Made by a program: the position numbers and the translations under genes. Shown piece by piece: positions 1-7,944 of a stretch of DNA of 64,000 nucleotides. The DNA is from Planctomycetota bacterium (GTDB lineage: Bacteria; Planctomycetota; Phycisphaerae; UBA1845; PWPN01). A model generated the notes under the pieces. That model made no database searches and had not been told where the DNA came from. It was given only the letters and a program-made list of their open reading frames with translations. The DNA lies in assembly GCA_029550525.1 (NCBI GenBank), contig JAKPHF010000008.1, positions 1 through 64,000 of the forward strand. The letters run 5' to 3'. Every line of letters starts with the position of its first letter. The stretch's first letter is position 1.

Positions 1-512
1 CGAGGTAGTGTCAACTCCTGTGTAAATTGCCTCGGGGCATCCTGCCGGTCCTCTTCCTCACGCCACCTTCGATTGCTTCTTTGAGGATGAAGACGGAAGT
101 GGTACCGTCGGGCACAGGTGTGCCGACCGCAGTCGCCGCCATCCCCTGCTCAATCGCTCGATGACCTGGTGCACCAGGTACACGCTGCTCTTGGTCCTCT
201 TGAACCGCTTGGCCGCTTTTGTCCGCAGCCGCATCGCTGCGCGCGAGTTTGGAAGAAACTCTGACCGTACATCGACTGGGTATTCCCGATCCGCTTCACA
301 AGAGTCTGCAGAGCACCAACCTCATCGAAAGCGCGATTCACACCACGCCAGCGCTGACGAATCGGGTGAACCGATGGTCGAGCAAGGACATGCGTTTACG
401 TCGGTCGGCCTCGGACTTGCTGGCAGCAGAGAAACGCTTTCGACGTGTACGCGGCTGCAAGCTGATGGCTTCCCTGATTGAATCGCTGGGAGCACAACCG
501 AAGGCAGCGTAG
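1..512 (+). mobile_element. degenerate IS256-type insertion sequence remnant
   Basis: The first 35 bases contain a stretch (GTGTCAACTCCTGTGTAAAT) that resembles the terminal inverted repeats of IS256-family elements as I remember them. Bases 219-512 encode the C-terminal end of an IS256-type transposase. The part between is not a continuous reading frame, and no matching right-hand inverted repeat is visible after the stop at 512. The element therefore looks internally deleted and inactive. The left boundary may lie outside the window. Confidence 0.45.
219..512 (+). pseudogene. IS256-family transposase, C-terminal fragment
   Basis: The 97-residue frame reads SLEETLTVHRLGIPD, then STNLIES, then RVNRW, and ends with KRFRRVRGCKLMASLIESL. 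This matches the usual end of IS256/mutator transposases (EGLEETLTV-x-LG, TN-x-IES, RVxRW, RKFRRVKGY). The DDE catalytic core, which lies upstream in intact members, is absent, so the protein cannot be active. The nominal start is only the first start codon in an open stretch. No neighbouring gene depends on it. Confidence 0.6.
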
Positions 513-569
513 CGTGATGATCCTTCGCGGTCATCAACGCCGCGGTCCGCCGGCGTCCCGTAGACGCGA

Positions 570-599
570 AAGGGGCCTGGCGCGATCGCCAGGCCCCTT
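570..599 (-). terminator. hairpin downstream of the superoxide dismutase gene
   Basis: A perfect GC-rich inverted repeat (AAGGGGCCTGGCG, four-base loop, then its complement) lies about 100 bases beyond the dismutase stop codon. On the minus strand it is followed by only a short T run, so it is a weak intrinsic terminator candidate. Confidence 0.45.
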
Positions 600-702
600 C
601 GGTCCGGATTTCTACGAAAGTTGGGTCGACCCAAGACAGGGGCCGACACTTGTCGCCCAAGAGTGTCGATCTCGCCAAGCCGTCAGCGAGGCAGCCGGCC
701 GA

Positions 703-1458
703 TCAGCGCTTGGCCTTGCCGAAGTTCTCCTCCACCTGCTTCCAGTTGACCACGTTCCACCACGCGTCGATGTACTCCGGCCGACGGTTCTGGTACTTCA
801 GGTAGTAAGCGTGCTCCCAGACATCCAGCCCCAGGATAGGCTTGTAGCCGTCCATGACCGGGCTGTCCTGATTGGCGGTGGAATGCACGACCAGTTTCCC
901 CGACGGGTCCAGACTCAGCCACGCCCAGCCCGAACCGAATCGCGTGGTGGCCGCCTTGGTGAACGTCTCCTTGAAGTTGCCGAACCCGCCGAACGTGCTC
1001 TTGATGGCCTCGGCGATCTGGCCGGCCGGTTCACCTCCGCCGCCTGCGCTCTTGGGGGCCATCAGCGGCCAGAACAGACTGTGGTTGTAGTGGCCGCCGC
1101 CGTTGTTGATCACCGCCTGGCGGATGTCCTCGGGCACGGACTTGATGGCCGCCAACAAATCCTGCACGCTCTTGCTCGCCAAATCGGGATGCTTCTCCAG
1201 AGCGGCGTTCAGATTGTTGATGTAAGCCTGATGGTGCTTGCCGTGATGGATCTTCATCGTCTGCTCGTCGATGTACGGCTCGAGGGCGTTGAAGTCATAC
1301 GGCAAGTTCGGAAGTGTGTGCGGCATACGATTCTCTCCTTTAGCCTTGTTTTCCGTTGTTTGCTGGCCGAGAGCTTCGGTCAGGCGCGATGCACACAGGG
1401 CCACGGTGCCGGCCCCTGCCATCTGCATGAACTGCCGGCGCGGAATGCCTCGATGCAT
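703..1458 (-). CDS. sodA: Tat-exported Fe/Mn superoxide dismutase
   Basis: Converts superoxide to oxygen and hydrogen peroxide, here outside the cytoplasm. The 251-residue product opens with a twin-arginine signal ([11 protein letters not shown] at residues 7-17) and a hydrophobic stretch. A complete dismutase domain follows from about residue 46. Metal ligands are visible: His in HHGKHH (71-76), His126 in NHSLFW, Asp212 and His216 in DVWEH. Gly at GGHYNH and Gln197 in ANQDSP are the manganese-type second-shell residues, so Mn or cambialistic use is likelier than strict Fe. The ATG is preceded by GGGGAGGAC at good spacing. The gene stands alone. Family assignment is certain; metal choice and Tat export are inferences. 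Confidence 0.93.
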   Translation of the reverse strand: MHRGIPRRQFMQMAGAGTVALCASRLTEALGQQTTENKAKGENRMPHTLPNLPYDFNALEPYIDEQTMKIHHGKHHQAYINNLNAALEKHPDLASKSVQDLLAAIKSVPEDIRQAVINNGGGHYNHSLFWPLMAPKSAGGGGEPAGQIAEAIKSTFGGFGNFKETFTKAATTRFGSGWAWLSLDPSGKLVVHSTANQDSPVMDGYKPILGLDVWEHAYYLKYQNRRPEYIDAWWNVVNWKQVEENFGKAKR

Positions 1459-1687
1459 GTTGTCCTCCCCGAATTCCCTATTGTTCCAAAAAACCGATCT
1501 TTAAATAAATCGAGTCATTGTAGGACGCGCGTCCGGTTCCGCCCAATGCCAACGACACCAAACTGTCAGTCGAGGTCCGTCGGCCGCCCTGGCTCGAGAA
1601 CGAGCCTCGGGCGATCGCCGACGGAGTGTCGTTCGGGCCGGTGCCATTCGCCTGGGGAGGAGTTTTGATTCAATGCTGGGGCCGAGT

Positions 1688-1719
1688 GGAGCGATAATGT
1701 ATAATTGACAGGAAGATAG
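1688..1719 (+). repeat. imperfect direct repeat, left copy, flanking the secreted protein gene
   Basis: A stretch of about 32 bases beginning GGAGCGATAATGTATAATTG recurs at 3377-3406 with three substitutions and two one-base gaps. The copies bracket the gene at 1780-3372. The left copy contains TATAAT at 1700-1705, but no convincing -35 box is seen at the right distance. Confidence 0.5.
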
Positions 1720-1779
1720 CGGTCCGGCTGTCCCCCGTGCGATACCGGACCGCAGCGGCTCGTCGAGGGAGGCTGTGCC

Positions 1780-3372
1780 ATGATCCGAAACGTCTGGCTG
1801 GTTGCTGCAATCGTCGCCGTCGCATCCGCGGGCCCGCCGACACTCGGCCAGCACTACATCCAGGGCGGGAATGTCCTCGACGCCAACAACCGGATCGGTT
1901 CCGGCGGCTTGAACTACGGCGGTCCGGTTTTTCGGCCCAACTCCACCAACCGGATCGTCACCGGCAACGTGACCGGCGGCCGGGCCTTCCGCGGCTACTC
2001 GCCCATTCGTGACCCGAACTCGTTCTACCTCGGCGCCTCGCCCAGCGGCACGGGGCTTTCCGGCACCGGTCTGATCGGCGGCGAAATCGGCTCGCTGCCC
2101 TCCGATCGCCTCAGCACCTACCGGCGTGACTCCGTGGACATCAACACATTGCGCCGGCTGAGTGTCGCGCCGACCGCAACCGCACTGCCTTACTATCCCC
2201 AGTCGAGCACGGTTCTGGAAACCGGACAGATCCTCCGCGGGCTCAATCGGCCCGGAACATCCGAACTGCTGTCCAGCTACGTGCCGCTGCAAACCAACTT
2301 CTACACGCAGCCGGTCAATCCGTTGGATGCGTCGCGCAACCGGCTTGTGGGGGCCCCTCTGAGTGTGGATTCCCGCCTGGTTCGAGTCGAAACCGGTAAC
2401 GTGCTCACCGGCCCGGTCAACCGCCGGCTGCTGGACAGCTCTCTGTTTGGCTCCGTTCGCCAAGTGCCGCTTTCCCAAATCGCGGGTGAAGCCGGCGTCA
2501 ATGGAGTGCCGACCGTGAATCCGCGGGCCGGGCTGCCCGACCGAGCCGCGCGTACAGGCGAGCAGCAACGGCTGGACGGAACGGATGGCAGCCTCCAGGA
2601 TCGCGGACTCACGCCGCGGACCGCCGATCCATGGCGCACGCCCTCGATTCTTGGCGAGCCCGGCACCGGCGATCAGCCGACCGGCCTGCCCTCCGACGGC
2701 ACCCAGGCCCGGCTCAGCCGCCGCTTGGGCGAGCCTGAAGTCTCCGGCGACACCGCGACCGGAACACTGGCTCGGCCACTGGGCCAGCCGGAAGAGGCCG
2801 CAACCGGCCAGAACGCACTGCGGCGAGGTCTCGGTCCGGTGGAAGGCGGACCGCTGCCTCTGTTCACCGGACAGGTGGAAGAACGCACCAAGAAGGAACT
2901 TGACGCAGCCAGCGAGTTGCTCGCCAACAAGCAGTACTACGACGCTGCAAGTCGCTTCGAGCGAGCTCACGCCACCGACTTGCGCAACCCCCTACCGTTG
3001 CTCGGCCGGGGCATGGCCCTGCTTGCCGCCGGCGATTACACCAGCAGCGTCAACAGTCTGTTCCTGGCCTTCGACATGGCCGGACCGCAGGCGGTCGAGA
3101 TCGATCTGAAGCCGTTCACGCCCGACCTGGAGATTCTCGATCGGCGGCGGGCCTTCCTCGAGAAGCAGCTCGACATCTATGAAGACTTCCGCCTGCGATT
3201 CCTGCTCGGCTGGGCCGAGTACGTCAGCGGCATGCGCGAGCCGGGCATCAAGAACATGCAGGAAGCCGCCAAGGCCGCACCAGCCTCCATGGACAAGCTC
3301 CGGCAGTTCGTCGATGCTCTGGCCGCACGCCAGTCGCTCGAGCCGCGGGCCCCGGCCACGCAGCCCGGCTGA
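1780..3372 (+). CDS. secreted protein of unknown function with C-terminal TPR-like region
   Basis: I do not recognise a named family. The 530-residue product has a signal peptide (hydrophobic residues 5-20, cleavage near TLGQ). A long low-complexity segment rich in Gly, Asn, Arg and Pro follows (about 24-365), with little predicted secondary structure. The C-terminal 165 residues are helical and read like tetratricopeptide repeats (ASELLANKQYYDAASRFERA, then LLGRGMALLAAGDY, then a third helix pair). The ATG has GGGAGG eight bases upstream. It appears to be a single-gene transcript, with a strong terminator behind it at 3401. A surface or cell-envelope scaffold role would fit but is not shown. 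Confidence 0.82.
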   Translation: MIRNVWLVAAIVAVASAGPPTLGQHYIQGGNVLDANNRIGSGGLNYGGPVFRPNSTNRIVTGNVTGGRAFRGYSPIRDPNSFYLGASPSGTGLSGTGLIGGEIGSLPSDRLSTYRRDSVDINTLRRLSVAPTATALPYYPQSSTVLETGQILRGLNRPGTSELLSSYVPLQTNFYTQPVNPLDASRNRLVGAPLSVDSRLVRVETGNVLTGPVNRRLLDSSLFGSVRQVPLSQIAGEAGVNGVPTVNPRAGLPDRAARTGEQQRLDGTDGSLQDRGLTPRTADPWRTPSILGEPGTGDQPTGLPSDGTQARLSRRLGEPEVSGDTATGTLARPLGQPEEAATGQNALRRGLGPVEGGPLPLFTGQVEERTKKELDAASELLANKQYYDAASRFERAHATDLRNPLPLLGRGMALLAAGDYTSSVNSLFLAFDMAGPQAVEIDLKPFTPDLEILDRRRAFLEKQLDIYEDFRLRFLLGWAEYVSGMREPGIKNMQEAAKAAPASMDKLRQFVDALAARQSLEPRAPATQPG

Positions 3373-3376
3373 TCCC

Positions 3377-3406
3377 GGAACGATCATGTAAATTGACGGA
3401 AGACAG
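3377..3406 (+). repeat. imperfect direct repeat, right copy
   Basis: Reads GGAACGATCATGTAAATTGA and onward through GGAAGACAG, matching 1688-1719 at most positions. It lies between the stop at 3372 and the terminator hairpin, which it overlaps by a few bases. It could carry a promoter for the downstream reductase, or be a duplication scar. Confidence 0.5.
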
Positions 3407-3452
3407 GAGGAAACGAGGGCCTCCCCCTCGACTCCACCTGTCTTTCTTTCTG
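3401..3452 (+). terminator. two-stage intrinsic terminator after the secreted protein gene
   Basis: An outer stem AGACAGGAGG (3401-3410) pairs with CCACCTGTCT (3434-3443). It encloses an inner stem CGAGGG/CCCTCG. The structure runs straight into TTTCTTTCT, the classic shape of a Rho-independent terminator on the plus strand. Confidence 0.7.
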
Positions 3453-3571
3453 TCCTGCCGGCAGCGCCCCAATCCCGCGCAATTCCTGAATGGCTCTGGG
3501 CTTACCGAGCCTTGCCCGCTATGATTGGGACCAGGACCCTGTGTACCAACCTCCAGCCAAGGGCATCGTGC

Positions 3572-5245
3572 ATGACCAATAAGTCGGTCCAAGTTGAGGA
3601 AATCAAGCGGGCCAAGGACGGGCTGGATGTCTGGGAGGACATCCACCGCTACGCCGCATTGGGTGACTACAGCGCCATCGAGCCGGATGACTTCGAGCGG
3701 TTCAAGTGGTACGGCATCTACCGTCAAAAGCCCAAGGACGGCTACTTCATGTGCCGCATCAAGATTCCGGGCGGCGCCCTCACCGCCCCCCGGCTGCGCG
3801 AGATCGGCACCATCTGTAACCTGTACGGCCGCGGCATCGGCGACGTGACCACGCGACAGGACATCCAGCTGCACTGGGTGCGCATCCAGGACGTGCCTGA
3901 CCTGTTCGACCGCATCTACAACAAGCTGGGCATGTACCAGGAGTTTTCGTGCGGCGATGCCCCCCGCAACACCACTGCCTGCCCACTGGCCGGCGAGATC
4001 GCTGACGAGATTGTGGATTGTGGCCCGTTCGCGCAGGCCATCGCCGACATGTACCGCCAGGGCGGCAAGGAATTCAGCAACCTGCCCCGCAAGTTCAAGT
4101 CGGCCATCGGCGCCTGCCGGATCCATTGCTACGCCCCGCAGATCAACGACGTGGCTATGTTCGGCGTCGAACGCAAGCGGCCGGACGGCCAGACGGAACG
4201 CGGCTTCGGATTGTGCGTCGGGGGCAGCCTGCGCGATACGCCGTTTTTCGCCCAGTCGCTGCGGGTGTTCGTGCCGCCCGATCTCGAACTGATCAAGGAC
4301 ATTTTCCGCAAAGTCGCCCACATTTTCCGTGACCAGAGTTCGCTTCGACAGGGCCGGCTCAAGGCTCGTCTGAAGTTCTATGTGCAGGAAATCGGCTGGG
4401 CAGCCTTCCGCGACCAGCTCGAGGACTACCTCGGCTACAAGCTCGAACACGACGACAGCATCGTCGGACCGGACGGAGCGGGCAACGACGACCACGTGGG
4501 CGTGGGCCGGCTTCGCAACGGTTTGAACTACGTGGGCATCCCCATCGCCCGCGGCCGGCTCACCGGCGATCAGCTTATTCGCATCGCCGACTTGGCCGAA
4601 AAATACGGCCAGGATCCGCGGCGGCAGATCAACACCACCATCAAGCAGAATATCATTCTGCTCAACATCCGGCCCGACCAGACCGCCGACCTGTGCAAGG
4701 AACTCGAGGATCTCGAACTCCCCGTGAACGCGCATCCGCTGCGTCAGCAGCTCATCAGTTGCACGGGCACGCAGTTTTGCAATCTCGCCATCGTGGAGAC
4801 CAAGGACCGGGCCAAACGCATTCTCGAGTACCTCGAGCAGAAGGTGCCCATGACCGAGCCCGTTTTCATCTCGGTCTCGGGCTGCCCGAACAGTTGTGCC
4901 CAGTACCAGATCGCCGACATCGGCCTGCAAGGCACGCTCTTCACCTACAAGGGCGTCAAGGGCGTCGAGCATTACCACGTGCTCGTCGGCGGACGCATGG
5001 GTGTGCGGCCCGAGTTCGGCCGGTTCATCTGCACCGAGGATACCAAGAAGGTGAAGGTGCCTGCCGAGCTGATCCACCTGGCCATCGAACGGCTCATCCG
5101 AGCGTGGCAGGCCGATGAAGCGGAAGCCCGCGGCAGCTCTGCGAACGGTAAGGGTCGTTCCTTCGCCGACTGGGCCAACGCGCAAGACATGTCGCGTCTG
5201 GCCGAGTTGGTGACCATTCCCGACGATCTCGCCGCCACTCAATAG
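3572..5245 (+). CDS. nirA: siroheme-[4Fe-4S] nitrite/sulfite reductase (ferredoxin type, NirA-like)
   Basis: Predicted assimilatory six-electron reductase turning nitrite into ammonium (or sulfite into sulfide), using ferredoxin as donor. The 557-residue product has two ferredoxin-like half domains and two siroheme/iron-sulfur halves. Cluster and siroheme cysteines sit in TGTQFCNLA and SGCPNSCAQYQI. The substrate-side motif TTRQDIQLHWV is present. Length is normal for NirA. An upstream TTG-type extension exists at 3512, but AAGGG ahead of the ATG at 3572 and the family N-terminus support the later start. No nitrate reductase or transporter gene is adjacent, so nitrite versus sulfite preference stays open. 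The family is clear; the symbol is a best guess. Confidence 0.85.
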   Translation: MTNKSVQVEEIKRAKDGLDVWEDIHRYAALGDYSAIEPDDFERFKWYGIYRQKPKDGYFMCRIKIPGGALTAPRLREIGTICNLYGRGIGDVTTRQDIQLHWVRIQDVPDLFDRIYNKLGMYQEFSCGDAPRNTTACPLAGEIADEIVDCGPFAQAIADMYRQGGKEFSNLPRKFKSAIGACRIHCYAPQINDVAMFGVERKRPDGQTERGFGLCVGGSLRDTPFFAQSLRVFVPPDLELIKDIFRKVAHIFRDQSSLRQGRLKARLKFYVQEIGWAAFRDQLEDYLGYKLEHDDSIVGPDGAGNDDHVGVGRLRNGLNYVGIPIARGRLTGDQLIRIADLAEKYGQDPRRQINTTIKQNIILLNIRPDQTADLCKELEDLELPVNAHPLRQQLISCTGTQFCNLAIVETKDRAKRILEYLEQKVPMTEPVFISVSGCPNSCAQYQIADIGLQGTLFTYKGVKGVEHYHVLVGGRMGVRPEFGRFICTEDTKKVKVPAELIHLAIERLIRAWQADEAEARGSSANGKGRSFADWANAQDMSRLAELVTIPDDLAATQ

Positions 5246-5369
5246 AGCCGCTTGGCCTCGAATCGCGCATTTGACGGCGACCGCCGCCTCTGGTGAAAAT
5301 ACGCACTGAAGGCGGCGATTGCGGCCGACCTTCGGGGGCGAGTTTCTCTTGTTTCTGCAGGAAAACGCA

Positions 5370-7262
5370 TTGGAGCATTCCCAGTCCGGTTCGCGTCGTG
5401 TTCTGGCCGTCATCTGCGGCCTGTGGTTGCTGTTCGGACTGGCCCTGCTCTGTGCCGGCCCCATCCTCAACAGCCACGAAGCCATCGTCGCCCAGATCGC
5501 TCGTCAAACGCTCCAGGACGGCGAATGGATCGTGCCCCACTACCTCGAACTGCCCTTCCTGCTCAAGCCGCCGCTCACGCCCTGGCTCGCGGCGATCGCC
5601 GGCTGGATCGGGCCCGCCGACGGCGTCACCGGGTTGCCCGTGAGCACCGCGACCGCTCGGCTCCCCTCACTCCTGGCCACGCTGGCGACCGTGCTGCTGC
5701 TGTACTCGCTCGCCTCCTCCATGCACGGCCGGAGCATCGGGTTGTGCACGGCATTCATCTACGCCACCTCCGCCGGCGTCATGGCCTTCGCCCTCAACGC
5801 CACCAGCGAAGCCTTGCTCGCGACGTTCTGCGCATGGGCGTATGCCGAGTTCTGGTGGTCACGCGAGGCCGTCGGCCGCCGGAAGACGCTTCATCAGGTG
5901 TTGTTCTATGTCGCGTTCGGCCTGGCCATGATGGCCAAAGCCCCCATGCCGCTCGTCGTCGTGGCGCTGCCCCTGGCCGCCTGGTGGTGGACCGAGCGGT
6001 CACTCACCCGGTTGGCCGATGGCGGTCTGCGAGCCGCCCCTCGCGCGGCCAAAACGTTGGGCCGCGACATTCTCGGGCAGTTCCGCGCGGGCCTGACGGA
6101 TCTGGGACTCTGGTGGGGGCTGCCGATTGCGTTCGGCTTCCTGCTTGCGTGGATGTGGGCGGTCTCCCGAGAGGTGCCCTACATCTGGGAGCTTTGGGAT
6201 GCCGAATACTTGCATCGCCTGGAAGACCGTGAGATCTGGCCTGCCACGCATGGCTTCTGGTATTACCTGCCCATCCTGGTGGGATTGACCGCGCCCTGGC
6301 TGCTGTCCATGCCCGAAGCGCTGGCCGGCCCCTTCCTGCGCCGCTACAGCGAGCGTCGCCGGCCCATGCTTTACGCGTGGTACTGGGTGGTCGTGACCAC
6401 GCTCGTCCTGTCGTGCATGCACTTCAAACAGGATTATTATCTCATTCCCGTTCTGCCCGGATGCGCACTGCTCCTGGGGCCGGTGCTGCACAAGCTGTTC
6501 TTCGAGCCGTCCGCGCCGCTGAGCAGAACTATGGTCCGTGCCATCCTCGGCGGCGTCGTGTTCGTGCTCGTGGCCACGCCCATCATCTGCTGGCTGACAT
6601 TCGGCGACGAAATCGCCAGCAAGAAAGTCAGCACGCTGGCCGTGCTCGGCCTGGGCGTGCCCTTCGGCGGAGGCATCCTGCTGGCCACGGTGCTCTTCCT
6701 GCGTGGACGCAAGCCGGCCGCGTTCTACACCGTCGGCATCGCCGGCTTGGCAGTGTTCGCCTGCGTCTGGCTGTCTCCCGGCTCCCACGCCAGGCAACTC
6801 CACGAGCAGCTTGCCCTCGTCGAGGGCTTGCGCCGGGCGGGCGTCGGCGAGCATGCGAAGGTGTACTGGGGCAGCAGCGTTCCGGACGGCCGCGTCACCT
6901 TCTACGGCAACCGCTGGATCCATCAGTTGGGCGACCCCTACGCCCTGCGGGCCGAGGCGGACACCAGCGAGCCGATGACGCTCCTGCTCGAAATGGCTTC
7001 CAAGATTTGCACCATGCTCGAAGGCGAGCGCGTCTATTTCGTTTTCACCCGCGACCGGTTCGGCCTGCTGAAGTGGTTGGCGCGTCCAAAGGCGACCGTC
7101 TTGTTCGAAGTGGACCGCGACCCTCCCGGCCGCGATGAAGATGACTGGGTCGTCGTGACCAACGCGAGCGAGCCCGCCTCGCCGCAGACGGCGTCGTCAC
7201 CCGCTTCGCCTCCAGCTTCGCGCCCCGCGACAAGCTCGCCAGCGAGTCAGCTCGCTCCGTGA
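5370..7262 (+). CDS. ArnT/PMT-type membrane glycosyltransferase (GT-C, family 39/83)
   Basis: Polytopic inner-membrane enzyme expected to move a sugar from a lipid-phosphate carrier onto an envelope acceptor. About 630 residues with roughly ten or more hydrophobic helices, and a soluble C-terminal part from about residue 470. The first loop holds the family signature (NSHEAIVAQIARQ, then LPFLLKPPLTPWLAA), with an acidic residue where catalysis is expected. HFKQDYYLIPVLP, typical of ArnT relatives, is also present. The frame is open from a TTG at 5319. TTG at 5370 was chosen because AGGA sits seven bases before it. The tail is rich in Ala, Ser and Pro. Starts 124 bases after the reductase, with no visible link in function. 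Confidence 0.75.
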   Translation: MEHSQSGSRRVLAVICGLWLLFGLALLCAGPILNSHEAIVAQIARQTLQDGEWIVPHYLELPFLLKPPLTPWLAAIAGWIGPADGVTGLPVSTATARLPSLLATLATVLLLYSLASSMHGRSIGLCTAFIYATSAGVMAFALNATSEALLATFCAWAYAEFWWSREAVGRRKTLHQVLFYVAFGLAMMAKAPMPLVVVALPLAAWWWTERSLTRLADGGLRAAPRAAKTLGRDILGQFRAGLTDLGLWWGLPIAFGFLLAWMWAVSREVPYIWELWDAEYLHRLEDREIWPATHGFWYYLPILVGLTAPWLLSMPEALAGPFLRRYSERRRPMLYAWYWVVVTTLVLSCMHFKQDYYLIPVLPGCALLLGPVLHKLFFEPSAPLSRTMVRAILGGVVFVLVATPIICWLTFGDEIASKKVSTLAVLGLGVPFGGGILLATVLFLRGRKPAAFYTVGIAGLAVFACVWLSPGSHARQLHEQLALVEGLRRAGVGEHAKVYWGSSVPDGRVTFYGNRWIHQLGDPYALRAEADTSEPMTLLLEMASKICTMLEGERVYFVFTRDRFGLLKWLARPKATVLFEVDRDPPGRDEDDWVVVTNASEPASPQTASSPASPPASRPATSSPASQLAP

Positions 7263-7270
7263 GCCGCCGG

Positions 7271-7673
7271 TCAGAACTCCTCGGCCATCCATTCCCCGCC
7301 GTGCTCGGGGTTGCCGACGAGTCGCTGGTTGGACAGGTCACCCCACCAATCCATCAGTTCGAGCGGAATGGCCAAGCAGAGGCAGCCGGTCGGCCGGTGA
7401 TTCCATCACTTCCGTAATGCAGTCGCGACCCTGCACGTGCAGTTTGGCTACGCCGTAGATCCCCAAGCTAAGCGGGCCCGTGACCGTGCGAGCCTCTTTG
7501 GTGCGTTGAAAATGGAGACCCAATTGCTCGATGAGGGGTTTCGGAAGGCAAAGATAGGTCACGCCGGAATCCACCAGGGCCTCGATCCGGGCCCGGCGCA
7601 CGTGGTCGGAAGCGGAAGAGGTAGAGGAATCGGCTGAGACGGCCGAATAGGTGTTCGTGATCTCGCCTCGCAT
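7271..7673 (-). pseudogene. clan AA (retropepsin-like) aspartic protease, frameshifted
   Basis: Reads ARIEALVDSGVTYLCLPKPL with the D-S-G active-site triplet of retropepsin-like proteases, followed by TVTGPLSLGIYGVAKL. After DRLPLLG the frame runs into a wrong stop. Shifting by one base near 7370 restores IPLELMDWWGDLSN, then NPEHGGEWMAEEF and a stop at 7271. These small proteases are common in Planctomycetota, and the restored tail fits that family. The N-terminus is also unclear: the frame stays open upstream without a good start. Most likely a dead gene, unless a sequencing error removed one base. Confidence 0.65.
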
Positions 7674-7944
7674 GACACGCTCGAGATCGCCGTAACTTTC
7701 GGTCGAGCTGCTGGCTTCTTGATTGTACCAATGGCACTGATTTATCCCAAACGCTCCAAACGCTTGATATTAGGCCCGCACGAACCGCAAGCCGCCCCTG
7801 ATCCTAAAGAACTCACAGCCCCGCCCTGGACAGGCGGCCAGTTTTCCTTGCCATCTTGCTCGCGGCGGGTACCATCGACGGAGGGCGGCTACCATTGATG
7901 CGGAGACGACCCGCGCGAGGCCTCCAGGGACGGTCGAGACGGTC

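Noticed and set aside
478-1668. 396-residue plus-strand frame opposite the dismutase
   Set aside because: It covers the dismutase antisense and spans a terminator. It has no motif.
1501-2970. 489-residue minus-strand frame overlapping the secreted protein gene
   Set aside because: The plus-strand gene has a signal peptide, ribosome site and terminator. The minus frame has none and runs across the promoter region.
3248-5485. 745-residue minus-strand frame opposite the nitrite/sulfite reductase
   Set aside because: The opposite strand has siroheme and cluster motifs. This frame shows no signal, motif or ribosome site.
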